Shown here in pieces: positions 1-8,700 of a DNA stretch of 52,839 nt. Made by a program: the position numbers and the translations under genes. How positions within the stretch are numbered: position 1 is the stretch's first letter; each line of letters begins with the position of its first letter. The stretch comes from Bifidobacteriaceae bacterium (GTDB taxonomy: Bacteria > Actinomycetota > Actinomycetes > Actinomycetales > WQXJ01). A model generated the notes under the pieces. The model made no database searches. It worked only from the letters and a program-made list of their open reading frames with translations, and was not told the origin of the DNA. Location: the NCBI GenBank assembly GCA_031278655.1, contig JAITJZ010000074.1, positions 1 to 52,839 of the forward strand, written 5' to 3'.

Positions 1-116
1 CCCGGCCCAAGCCATGGCCGACCACTTCCAACACGGCCCGCAAGGCCAACAAGACCAACTGCCGCTAGCGGCATGAGGAAAACCCAACTAACCGTCCATA
101 GAGTTTGACACAGCAC

Positions 117-146
117 ACAATGTGTGCGGGGTTATGTCACCGCCCC
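117..146. repeat. Family A repeat, half element
   Basis: This contains the right arm GCGGGGTTATGTCAC (126-140) with the same left flank (caatgtgt) as the complete element 135 bases downstream. The matching left arm is missing, so this is a truncated copy. Confidence 0.7.
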
Positions 147-218
147 GGCGCCGCCCGCGCGCCGGGCTTGGCGTAGCCGCAGGTCAGAGCCTTAGCCGGG
201 CGCGTGTGCTGGTGGGCT

Positions 219-276
219 GGTGACATAACCCCGCGCAAGTTTGCGCGGGGGTCAATGTGTGCGGGGTTATGTCACC
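219..276. repeat. Family A repeat, complete nested palindrome
   Basis: Outer arms of 16 bases (219-234 and 261-276) are perfect inverted repeats built on GACATAACCCCGC / GCGGGGTTATGTC. An inner inverted repeat, CCCCGCGCAA (229-238) with TTGCGCGGGG (241-250), shares bases 229-234 with the outer stem, so the two stems cannot form together. The same element occurs twice near 25 kb. Function is unknown; a bidirectional terminator, a REP-like element or a protein-binding site are all possible. Confidence 0.8.
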
Positions 277-351
277 GCCCCGGGCCGCGCCCGGCACCTC
301 GGCGGCCGAACCAGCCACAGGCGCGGCGGCCGCGGCCTGCGCCAGGGCACG

Positions 352-394
352 TAAGCCCGGTCAAGTTGCGCGTCGGCGAAAGTGACCGGGGTTA
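352..394. repeat. Family B inverted repeat, copy 1
   Basis: Arms TAAGCCCGGTCA (352-363) and TGACCGGGGTTA (383-394) pair with one mismatch around a 19-base centre that includes AGTTGC. The flanks match the copy 147 bases downstream, so this is a tandem duplication. Confidence 0.75.
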
Positions 395-498
395 GCTGCG
401 GGGCCGGGGCGCGCAGCGCGCCCTAGGCGACGCATAAGCCCTGGTCACGCGCGCGGGGCCGACACGCGCGCGGCGCCGGCGGCCTGCGCCAGGGCATG

Positions 499-541
499 TA
501 AGTCCGGTCAAGTTGCGCGGCGGCGAAAGTGACCGGGGTTA
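499..541. repeat. Family B inverted repeat, copy 2
   Basis: Arms TAAGTCCGGTCA (499-510) and TGACCGGGGTTA (530-541). The surrounding bases are nearly identical to the first copy (cctgcgccagggca upstream, ggccggggcgcgc downstream). Two further copies lie near 25.3 and 25.5 kb. Confidence 0.75.
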
Positions 542-864
542 GCTGCGAGGCCGGGGCGCGCGGCGCGCCCGGGCAGCCAACAACCACCGTCCATGGTGCG
601 GGGGGAGAGAGAGAAACGACACAACAGCCGCCCGCCCCTGGGCAAGCGGACCAGCACACTCATTCCGGCAGGCGGCCACCCCCGAAACACGCCACCATGC
701 CGCACACCAACGACCTTGCCTAGCCGCACTATGTAGCCGAAGCCTTTGCACCTGAGCGGAGTTTCGCCTACTCGGGGTCCCCGCAAAATCTCGGAGCGAA
801 GCGGAGAGAGTCTGTGGGGTGCCTCTAGACCCTGTGGCGCCGCCAGAGAAGTGCAGTACGCTCG

Positions 865-1701
865 GTGGGCATGGACTCGCAGACTCAGCTCACGGCCCTG
901 GGGGTGGTTCAACGGATTCAGGGGGCGCTGCCAGCGGAAACGCATCCGGGGACGGTGGACGTTTTCCTTGAGGGGGACCCCGATTTGGCGGTCAAGGGCG
1001 TCGCGGTGACCATGATGGCCACCCTTGAAGTGCTGGAGATGGCGGTGGCGGGCGGGGCGAACATGGTGATCACGCATGAGCCGCTCTACTTCAACCATCA
1101 CAACGCCTTCGTCCCGCAGCTGGCGGGCGGCGATGACCCGGTTTATCTCGCCAAGCGCGCGTTCCTGCTGGAGCGCCGGGTGACGGTCTGGCACTGCCAC
1201 GACCGCCTCCACCAAATCCGGCCGGACATGATTCATCTGGGGGTGTTGACCGCGCTGGGGTGGCCCAGCGACGGGATCGGCCTGGGGCTGGGGCCCTCGG
1301 TGGTGGACATACCGGAGGCGAGTCTCGGCGATGTGCTCCGGCACGTCGCCGACAAGCTGGGGTCGACCTCGCTGCGCTATGTGGGAGACCCCCACCAGCG
1401 CGTTCGCCGGGTGGCGGTGGCCTGCGGCTACGGCGGGCTGGAGCCCTTCAGGCCGGTGCTGAGCAGCGATGAGATCGACCTGGCGATGGTCGGGGAGGCA
1501 TGGGAGTGGGAATTCGGGGAATACGCCTATGACGCCGCCTGGATCGGCCGGGAGTCGGGCCGGCCGAAGGCCTTCGCCGTCCTCGGCCACGTTCCCTCCG
1601 AACAGCAAGGCATGGCCTTCTTCGCCCGGCGGCTCCAGGAGATTGTGCCGGAAGTGGACGTCAGCTTTGTGCCCGCGGCCGACATCTACCGCTCGCTTTG
1701 A
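865..1701 (+). CDS. NIF3-like dinuclear metal-centre protein (DUF34)
   Basis: This is a NIF3/YbgI/YqfO-family protein. Known members form hexameric toroids with a two-metal site in each subunit; the physiological reaction is not settled, although some are annotated as 'GTP cyclohydrolase 1 type 2'. Family signatures visible are ITHEPLYF near residue 70 (usually ITHHPLIF, metal ligands) and the C-terminal GHVPSEQ motif (usually GHxxTE/SE, the second set of ligands). The length of 278 residues is close to the short bacterial form without a PII-like insert. Two starts are possible, GTG at 865 and ATG at 871; neither has a strong ribosome binding site. The protein is probably cytoplasmic. It stands alone, 220 bases before the dehydrogenase gene, so a shared operon is uncertain. 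Confidence 0.88.
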   Translation: MGMDSQTQLTALGVVQRIQGALPAETHPGTVDVFLEGDPDLAVKGVAVTMMATLEVLEMAVAGGANMVITHEPLYFNHHNAFVPQLAGGDDPVYLAKRAFLLERRVTVWHCHDRLHQIRPDMIHLGVLTALGWPSDGIGLGLGPSVVDIPEASLGDVLRHVADKLGSTSLRYVGDPHQRVRRVAVACGYGGLEPFRPVLSSDEIDLAMVGEAWEWEFGEYAYDAAWIGRESGRPKAFAVLGHVPSEQQGMAFFARRLQEIVPEVDVSFVPAADIYRSL

Positions 1702-1852
1702 GCCAGCCCAACCACGCCGTTGGCCGGGGGGCAGGCGCCCGCCGGGAAGGGCCAGGCCCAATTGGTAACGTTTTCGTCACGATTCTGGGCGTAGCCGCGG
1801 GGGCGCGCTGGCGCTAAGGTTCATCAGGACGCCCGGGGCGCCCAGCCAAACC
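1702..1852 (+). promoter_or_regulatory. Upstream region of the polyol dehydrogenase
   Basis: The intergenic stretch holds an AACGTT-centred sequence (ggtaacgttttcgtcac, about 1761-1777). This loosely resembles the CG-centred operators of LacI-family sugar regulators. No regulator gene is nearby, so this is a weak prediction. Confidence 0.25.
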
Positions 1853-1922
1853 GACCACACGAGACCACACCAGACCACGCCAGACCGCAACCGACCACGA
1901 CAGATCGCATCGGAGACCGCAA
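1853..1922 (+). repeat. Helically phased 10-bp tandem array before the dehydrogenase start
   Basis: Seven 10-base units begin GACCAC, GACCAC, GACCAC, GACCGC, GACCAC, GATCGC and (G)AGACCGC at 1853, 1863, 1873, 1883, 1893, 1903 and 1913. The array runs directly into the ATG at 1922 and replaces a recognisable Shine-Dalgarno sequence. The exact 10-base period puts every unit on roughly the same face of the helix. It could be an operator array, or simply another minisatellite of the kind seen across this window. Confidence 0.75.
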
Positions 1923-2956
1923 TGCCGCAAATTCCCAAGACCATGCGCGCCAGCGTCCTCAAAGCCCAGGGCGACCTGGCGCTCGAAGACGTCCCGACAC
2001 CGGCGCCCGCCCCAGATCAAGTGGTGGTCAAGGTTGGCGCCGTCGGCATTTGCGGCTCCGACGTGCATTACTTCAAACACGGCCGGATCGGGGACTTCGT
2101 GGTCGACGCGCCCATCATTCTGGGGCACGAGGCGGCCGGGACAATCGTGGAAGTCGGCACCGGGGTGGACCCGGGGCGGATCGGCCAAAGGGTCTCGATC
2201 GAACCGCAGCGCGCCTGCCGCGTCTGCGCGCAGTGCAAGGCCGGGCGCTACAACCTCTGCCCGGCCATGGAGTTCTACGCCACGCCGCCGGTCGACGGCG
2301 CCTTCAGCGAGTACGCCGTCATCCAGCACGATTACGCCCACCCCTTGCCCGATGCCGTGTCCATCGAGGCGGGAGCATTGTGCGAGCCGCTGTCGGTGGG
2401 AATCTGGACCGCGCTGAAGGCGGGCATCAGGCCCGGCTCGTCGGTGCTGATAGCCGGGGCCGGGCCGATCGGCGTCATCATGGCCCAAGTGGCGCGCGCC
2501 TACGGCGCCTCGCGCGTGGTCAGCTCCGACCCGATCGCCCAGCGCCGCGAGCGCGCCACCCGCCTGGGCGCCACAGACGCCATTGACCCCGCGGCCAGCG
2601 ACATCGCCAAACTCGGGCTCGACGTCGACGTCTTCATCGACGCCGCCGGCAACGAGGGCGCCGTCAGGGACGGCATCATGGCGCTGGGCCCGAACGGGCG
2701 GGCGGTGCTGGTCGGCATGGGCGCGGACGACATGCTCTTGCCGGTCTCAAGGATCCAGGCCCGGGAACTGATCGTGACCGGCATTTTCCGTTACGCCAAC
2801 ACCTGGCCGGTGGCGATCGACCTGGTCGCCTCGGGGCGCGTGGACATGGACGCCCTGGTGACCCAAACGTTCGGCTTGTCTGAAGTGCCAGCCGCGCTGA
2901 CGGCATCGGGCGACCCCAAAAACCTCAAAGTGGTGGTCTACCCCGACCGGGCGTAG
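1922..2956 (+). CDS. Zinc-dependent polyol (sorbitol/xylitol-type) dehydrogenase
   Basis: A medium-chain, zinc-dependent alcohol dehydrogenase of the sorbitol/xylitol/L-iditol branch. It would oxidise a polyol to a ketose with NAD+. Visible motifs are GICGSDVHYFKHGRIGDF near residue 43 (catalytic zinc Cys and the polyol-dehydrogenase signature), GHEAAG near residue 68 (zinc His/Glu), the structural-zinc cysteine lobe CRVCAQCKAGRYNLC near 98-112, and the Rossmann motif GAGPIGV near 180. The length of 344 residues is typical. No kinase or transporter is adjacent, so the true substrate cannot be fixed. The 10-bp phased array directly upstream may control it. Its stop codon lies inside an 8-bp tandem repeat shared with the convergent lyase gene. 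Confidence 0.9.
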   Translation: MPQIPKTMRASVLKAQGDLALEDVPTPAPAPDQVVVKVGAVGICGSDVHYFKHGRIGDFVVDAPIILGHEAAGTIVEVGTGVDPGRIGQRVSIEPQRACRVCAQCKAGRYNLCPAMEFYATPPVDGAFSEYAVIQHDYAHPLPDAVSIEAGALCEPLSVGIWTALKAGIRPGSSVLIAGAGPIGVIMAQVARAYGASRVVSSDPIAQRRERATRLGATDAIDPAASDIAKLGLDVDVFIDAAGNEGAVRDGIMALGPNGRAVLVGMGADDMLLPVSRIQARELIVTGIFRYANTWPVAIDLVASGRVDMDALVTQTFGLSEVPAALTASGDPKNLKVVVYPDRA

Positions 2957-2994
2957 AGCGGCAGAGCGGCAGAGCGTCAGAGCGTCAGAGCGAG
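2955..2994. repeat. 8-bp tandem repeat covering two convergent stop codons
   Basis: Five units of AGAGCGGC/AGAGCGTC/AGAGCGAG lie at 2955, 2963, 2971, 2979 and 2987. The TAG of the plus-strand dehydrogenase (2954-2956) and the TGA of the minus-strand lyase (2985-2987) both fall at or within the array. No terminator hairpin is visible between these convergent genes. Confidence 0.8.
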
Positions 2995-4433
2995 TCGCCG
3001 AAGTCGGCCCGGAACTTGGCCACCAGTTCGTGCGCCCAGTCGCCGATCGGCTCCAGGCGGCCGTAGAAGAAGCGCAGGATCTCCGGCTCCTCGATCCAGC
3101 GCAGGCCGCCGACGAGGCGGCGGTTGGCGTGCAGCCAGCGCAGGCGGTCGATCGCGTAGGACACCTGTGACAACGTGAACACGCGCCGTGGCACCGCCAA
3201 CCGCACCAGCTCCATGTGCGCCAGCGGTTCGGAGCCGTCCGGATTGCGCTGCTCAGACATGGTGCCGCGTTCCATCCCGCGCACGCCTGAGGCCAAGTAA
3301 ATGGCGCCGGCCAGCGCCGCCGCCGGGTACTCGGTCTGCGGCAGATGATCCAAGAAGCGCATCGCGTCAACATGCGCGCCCAGCCCGCCGGCGGGCTTGA
3401 CCACCGGCACGCCGTGAGAATCCAGCTCCGAGACCATGTGTTCAATGAACTGCGGCCCCTGGTTGATCATGTCCTCGTCCATGGTCTCGTCCAGGCCCAC
3501 GGTGATGGCCTCCATCTCGCGCACGGACATCCCGCCGTAGGTCAAGAAACCCTCATACATGGGCACCAGGCCGCGCATCCGCTTGTAGGTGGACTCGTCG
3601 CGGATGCAGATGCCGCCGCCGCGCCCGAAGCCCAGTTTGCGGGCCGAGAAGTAGACGATGTCGCAGGCGTCCGCTATGGCGCGGCAGATCTGGGGGATGG
3701 ACAGGTGGGCGGCGGCGCGCTCGCGTTGCTTGATGAAATAGAGGTTGTCGGCCAGCAGCGAGGCGTCCATGACCAGGGTCAGGCCGTGGCGGGTGCAGGC
3801 GGCCCGGACCTGGCGCAGATTCTCCAGGGAGAACGGTTGCCCGCCGATCAGGTTGGTGCCGGCCTCGACCCTGACGAAGGCGATCCGCTCGCGGCCGACC
3901 TCCGCCACCAGGCGGTCCAGCGCCGCCACGTCGAAGTTGCCCTTGAAATCGCCCGGCGCGTCGACGGACAGCCCGTCCGGGTTGATCAATTCCAGGACCT
4001 CGCCGCCGAGTTCCACAATGTGCGCCTTTGTGGTGGTGAAGTGGTAATTCATCGGCACCAGCGAGCCCGGGCGGACATAGGTTTTGGCCAGGATGTGTTC
4101 GGCCGCCCGGCCCTGGTGGGCCGGCAAGAAATAGTCCATGCCGAAGATCTCCCGCAGTTTGGCGTGCAAACGTGAGAAGGTGGCCGAACCGGCGTAGGCG
4201 TCATCGGCCAAGAGCATGGCGGCCTGCTGGCGGTCCGACATGGCGTTGACGCCGCTGTCCGTCAGCATGTCCAGGAACACGTCGCGGTTTTGGAGCAGGA
4301 AAGTGTTGTAGCCGGCTTTGGCGACGGCGGCCAGCCGTTCCTCGATCGGCAGCAGCGTCAGTTTTTGGATGATACGGACTTTGTGCATTTCTAGGGGCAG
4401 GCTTTGCCCGCTGAAATACGTCACCTTTGGCAT
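2985..4433 (-). CDS. Tryptophanase / tyrosine phenol-lyase-like beta-eliminating lyase (divergent)
   Basis: A PLP enzyme of the tryptophanase (tryptophan to indole, pyruvate, ammonia) and tyrosine phenol-lyase family; 482 residues against 456-471 usual. Shared signatures in order: NTFLLQNRDVFLDMLTDSG, ADDAYAGS, HQGRAAEHI, DFKGNFD, GGQPFSLENL, YFIKQRE, the PLP-lysine region FSARKLGFGRGGG, EGFLTYGGM and LVRLAVPRR. Key positions differ. The MDSAR motif, whose Arg contacts the PLP phenolic oxygen in E. coli TnaA, is MDASL here, and SxKKD is SARKLGF. I therefore cannot say whether the substrate is tryptophan, tyrosine or another amino acid. It lies 27 bases downstream of fpg on the same strand, so the two may be co-transcribed. 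No tnaC-type leader or aromatic permease is visible. Confidence 0.8.
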   Translation of the reverse strand: MPKVTYFSGQSLPLEMHKVRIIQKLTLLPIEERLAAVAKAGYNTFLLQNRDVFLDMLTDSGVNAMSDRQQAAMLLADDAYAGSATFSRLHAKLREIFGMDYFLPAHQGRAAEHILAKTYVRPGSLVPMNYHFTTTKAHIVELGGEVLELINPDGLSVDAPGDFKGNFDVAALDRLVAEVGRERIAFVRVEAGTNLIGGQPFSLENLRQVRAACTRHGLTLVMDASLLADNLYFIKQRERAAAHLSIPQICRAIADACDIVYFSARKLGFGRGGGICIRDESTYKRMRGLVPMYEGFLTYGGMSVREMEAITVGLDETMDEDMINQGPQFIEHMVSELDSHGVPVVKPAGGLGAHVDAMRFLDHLPQTEYPAAALAGAIYLASGVRGMERGTMSEQRNPDGSEPLAHMELVRLAVPRRVFTLSQVSYAIDRLRWLHANRRLVGGLRWIEEPEILRFFYGRLEPIGDWAHELVAKFRADFGDSL

Positions 4434-4460
4434 TCGCGGAACTCCTGGGTTTGGCCGCGC

Positions 4461-5453
4461 TCACCTGCGCGGCGGGGTTTCCAGCCTAGCGCTCTTGTCG
4501 CGCCGGCCGCCTTTGTCGCCTTTGCCGCCGATGCCGTTGGGCCGCCAGCGCTGGCAACGCGGGCAGAGGTGGGTGCCGCGCCCGGCGACGCGAATCTTGA
4601 TGATCGGCTGGCCGCAGCGGGGGCAGGGCTGGCCTTGGCGGCGGAAGACCTTGGCGAAATCGAGGTAGGCGCCGCGGCGGCCCTCGGCGTCGACATAATT
4701 GCGGTCGGTCGAGCCGCCCAGCGACAGCGACAGCTCCATGACGGCGGCCGCCGCCGTCAAGAGTTCCTTCAGCTTGCGGTCCGTGACGGATGCGACCGGC
4801 GTGGCGGGATGGACGCGGGAGGCCCAGAGCGCCTCATCGGCGTAGATGTTGCCGATCCCGGCCACCACCGACTGATCCAGCAGCGCCGCCTTGATGGGCG
4901 AGCGCCGCCGCCGGCGCAGGCGCTCCCTGGCCGCCGGCCAGGCCCCGGCGTCCAGCGGCTCCGGCCCCATCTTGGCCAGCAGCGGGATCGCGGTCACCTG
5001 GGACTGAGGCATCAGCGCCAACCAGCCGAATTTGCGCTGGTCGTTGAAGTACAGCCGGGCGCCGCCGGCGAATTCGACGATCACTCGGGTGGAGTTGTCC
5101 GGCAGCGACCCGATCAGCGAGTCATTGGGGTGGCCGGCGCCCCAGGCCTCGGCCCCGCCGGCAGGCGGGCCAACTGCGCGCGGGCCGGCTGCGCGCGGGC
5201 CGGCTGCGCGCGGGCCCCTGAAGACCATTTGCCCGGTCATCTTCAGGTGCGCCACCAGGCAGCGGCCGTCGTCAAGGTCGAGCCCCAGGACCTTGCCCCG
5301 CCGCCAGGCCCTGACGAAGCGGCGGCCGATCAGCGACGCGGGGTCGCCGCGCAAGCTGGCGGGCGCCAAAACGGCGACGGCGGCGATCGGCGAACCGATC
5401 ACCAAACGCTCGAGCCCGCGGCGGACGGTTTCGACTTCGGGCAATTCCGGCAC
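4461..5453 (-). CDS. mutM: Formamidopyrimidine-DNA glycosylase Fpg (MutM)
   Basis: A base-excision repair enzyme that removes oxidised purines such as 8-oxoguanine and cleaves the abasic site. The start PELPEVET is diagnostic: Pro2 (after Met removal) is the nucleophile and Glu3 the general acid. LKMTGQ carries the conserved beta-lysine, and the C-terminal zinc finger is CPRCG...CPRCQ (about residues 281-304). It has 330 residues, against about 270-290 usual. The excess comes from an Ala/Gly/Pro-rich insertion at about residues 79-107, encoded by a 15-bp minisatellite, and a basic tail after the zinc finger. Both lie where they should not disturb the catalytic fold. Confidence 0.95.
   Translation of the reverse strand: MPELPEVETVRRGLERLVIGSPIAAVAVLAPASLRGDPASLIGRRFVRAWRRGKVLGLDLDDGRCLVAHLKMTGQMVFRGPRAAGPRAAGPRAVGPPAGGAEAWGAGHPNDSLIGSLPDNSTRVIVEFAGGARLYFNDQRKFGWLALMPQSQVTAIPLLAKMGPEPLDAGAWPAARERLRRRRRSPIKAALLDQSVVAGIGNIYADEALWASRVHPATPVASVTDRKLKELLTAAAAVMELSLSLGGSTDRNYVDAEGRRGAYLDFAKVFRRQGQPCPRCGQPIIKIRVAGRGTHLCPRCQRWRPNGIGGKGDKGGRRDKSARLETPPRR
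5176..5215. repeat. 15-bp minisatellite inside fpg
   Basis: Nearly three copies of GCGCGCGGGCCGGCT at 5176, 5191 and 5206. On the coding (minus) strand they encode repeating RAAGP units in a loop of Fpg. Confidence 0.85.
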
Positions 5454-5730
5454 CGCCCCAGCTTAACCGCCAGGTCACGGCCGGCGCCGCGCGGCTGGCC
5501 CCACATTGGGCAGGAGAACAGCGAATAAGATGGCACGGTAAACGCGCAAGAATGGTGTTGGAATGTTGGCGCGGAGGAAGGGACCCAGCATAGGCTGACT
5601 CATCTCGACCGCCGGCAGTGAGAGATTGGGCGATTGGCGGTGAGGCGGAATTGGCGGTCAGAGAATTGGCGGCCAAGAACACGGTTGTTGGGTTTTCCCG
5701 TATCCAGTAATCAGCGGGAGGCAGAAGCTG
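5454..5730 (+). promoter_or_regulatory. Divergent upstream region of the giant surface-protein gene
   Basis: A 277-base gap between fpg (minus) and the giant gene (plus). It holds several attggcgg units (about 5630-5672) and a good ribosome binding site, GGGAGG at 5716-5721, ten bases before the ATG at 5731. I see no clear -35/-10 pair. Confidence 0.5.
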
Positions 5731-8700
5731 ATGAGACGTCCTCGGAAGGCGATTGGCAATAAGGCGAAACGCGGGGCCACGCGGCTGTTGGCGCTGGCGG
5801 CGGCCGCCGCCCTGGGACTGGTGGGCCTGGTGGTGGCGCAGCCGGAAGCGGCCAAGGCGTCGTTCTCGACTGGCGGGACGGGACGCTTCCGTGACCTGAT
5901 CGACTGGTTCGAATGGGGCGCCAATGTCGGCGACATCGTCAAAGCAGGCACCGTCACCAACATCCGCACTGAGGGGGCCACCAAGATCGAAACCGCCTGC
6001 ACCATCTTCAACATCTCCAGCAAGGGGAATAACAAAGACCCGCTGCGGGTGAAGCGGCCCGGCTCCTGGAAAAGCGACGGTTTCGACAACCTTTACAACA
6101 TTGGCGGCACAGACGGAAACAACCAGCAATTGGCGGGCATCACCCACGCCGTCCAGGGCGACTTGGTCACGTTCACGATCTCCTGCAAGATGACCCTGAT
6201 CGACCCGAAGCTGGGGTCGACAGAGGTTGATCTGCCGGGCTTGGTCTTCGCCGACGCGGAGGCGTCCGGGAGCGACGAGTACGTCACAGCCAAGCCCGGC
6301 TCAGGTTTCACCGGTTGGCGGATCATCGACCGCTACAGGGGCGAAGACTGCAAGGTCTCGACCATCGCCAAACTGGCCAACGACGACACTCTGACCCTGA
6401 CGTCATCGGCCTCCTCCGAATGCGAAGCGCAGGATCAGAAGGACGGCACCTTCCTGGGCGGCGGCCCGACGGCTGTGGCCTTCATGGAGGGCACCACCAG
6501 CGCGACGGTCACGATCAAAGGAAAAGGGCTGTCAGCCGTGGCCATCGGCGTGGTCAGTTTCATCGACTGGGGCGATGCCGACTCGAGTTACGGCGCGGCC
6601 GGGGTCCTGGCCCTGCCGCCGTGGACCGGCGGCCTGCTTCAGCGAGGCAACACTGACCTGTTCGAGGCGGTCTCAGCCACAGACCCGACCCCCAAGTTCG
6701 CCTTGGCCGAGGTCGGGTCGCCGGGGGTGCGGCTGGGCAACCTGGTGGACGGCGAACCGGCCCCGCTCTACAGCGTCACCGCCACTGGCGATGACGCCAA
6801 CAACCTCGATGACGAGGACTTGGCCATCCCGGCCACCATCACCGGCTACCGCGGCGGCACGGTCATCCTCAACGACCTCGAGTGCGTCGGTGACGGCCGG
6901 ATCTGGGGGTGGATCGACTTCAACGAGAGCCACAGCTTCGGGGCGGAGGACTGGGGCGGACCGGTGCCGAGCGCCGGCCAGCCCGTCCAACCCGGTTCGG
7001 TCCCGTGCGCGTCGGCCGTCGGCGAGGAGGCTGTCTTCTCGATGGCTTGGGATGTGCCGGCCGACGCCAAGCCGCAACCGGTGGGCAAGACCGCCATTGT
7101 GCGCATGGGCATAACGACTGATTCCCGCGTCACCGATGAGCCAGTCGGGGTGGCGATCACCGGAGAGCTTGAGGATCACGCGGTCGACTTCCTGCTCGAC
7201 CCTTATGTGGTCGAGAAGACCTCGACCGCGACGGAGGACTCGCGTGTGGGCGACGTGATCACCTATTCGGTCAAGATCACCACCCCGACCGCGACGGGCA
7301 CCTCGACCACGCCGGACACAATCGTGGTCAAAGACGATCTCAGCGACGTGCTTGACGACGCCACCTGGCTGAACCAGACCGGCGGCGGCGGCGCCTTCTC
7401 CCTTGACTCCAGCCTGTTGACCTGGACCGGGGCGCCGCCGGCGGCCGGCGCCTCCAAGACCATCACCTACCAGGTCCAGATCAACGGCGACGTCGCCGGC
7501 AACCGCGAGCTGAAGAACGTCGCCTGGGTCGACAATCCGGCCGTCGCCACCACCCCGGCCTGCGACATCGGCGTGGCTTCCGGCCGCGACCCGGATAGCG
7601 ACGAACCCTGCGCCTCGCTCAACGCCGAGACCCCGTCGCTGGCCCTGACCAAGACCTCGACCAACGCGGCCGACAAGCGCGCCGGCGACCTGGTGACCTA
7701 CACCGTCACCGCCACCAACGAGGGGCCGGGAACGTTCACCGAAGCCGCGCCCGCGACCATTTGGGACGACTTGTCCGGCATTCTTGACGATGTCGAGTTG
7801 GTCAGCGTGTCCGTCGACCGGCCGGGCGGCCACCTGGACGCGACCGCGGACGCGGGCGACCCGTACATCGGCTGGTCAGGGCCGCTGGCGGACCTTCAAT
7901 CGGTGCAGTTGACGTACACCGTGCGACTGACGGCCGCCGGCGATGGCGCCCTGAGGAACGTGGCCTGGGTCCGCGCCGACCCGACGCCCCCGGCCGCGCC
8001 GCCCACCCAGAGCCCGGCCTGCGCCCTGAGCCCGGACTCGGTCACGGGAGAGGTCTGCGCGGTGGTCGAATTCGGCCTGCCGCGCCTGGAGGTGTTCAAG
8101 CAGGTCGACGCGCCGGCCGAGGTCCGCCCGGGCGATGTCATCAGCTTCACCGTCACCGCCAAGAACACCGGCCAGGCCGGCTTCGACAGCCAGCGGCCGC
8201 TGGTGTTGGCGGACGACATCCAGGACATCGTGGACGGCCTGACCTACAACGGCGATGGCGCCGCCAAGATCAGCGGCGCGGCGGCGGGCCAGTTGACGGT
8301 GGACGTGTTGACCGGCAGGTTGTATTGGGTCGGCGAACTGGCCCAGGGCGCGAGCGTGGTCATCACCTATTCGTTCACGGCCACCGGCCACGGCAACGGC
8401 CTGGCCGGGAACACGGCCTGGGCGCCGCGCGGCCAGACGGCGCCGGCCCAGGGCGGCGACGAGCCGCCCCCGCCGGACTGCCTCGACCAGAACAACGACC
8501 CGATCAGCGACGGCGGCTTGGACCCGAAGACCGGCGAGCCGTGCGCCCAAGTGATTGAGAAAAGGCCGCTGCTGCGCTTGTCCAAGACCGTCCGCGTCGA
8601 GGGCGGCGCCGGGGCGATTCCCGGCGCGACGGTGACTTACACCATCACCGGCGCCAACGTGGGCGCGCAGGACTACACCGAGGCCGACCCGGCGCCGATC

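Larger units (their letters stand above)
1..864. other. Non-coding region with palindromic repeats
   Basis: I see no convincing gene here. An open frame from the window edge ends in TAG at 66-68 and could be the last codons of an upstream gene, but it is too short to judge. The rest holds two copies of repeat family A and two of family B (listed separately) in very GC-rich spacer. About 100 bases before the NIF3-like gene there is an AG-rich stretch (gggggagagagagaaac near 600) and a possible weak hairpin near 773-800. No promoter can be assigned with confidence. Confidence 0.6.

Noticed and set aside
3-68. C-terminal end of an upstream gene
   Set aside because: An open frame ends in TAG at 66-68, but 21 codons without recognisable similarity do not justify a call.
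508-1761. Long open frame opposite the NIF3-like gene
   Set aside because: It is the antisense shadow of a gene with clear family motifs; its product is Arg/His/Pro-rich and matches no family I know.
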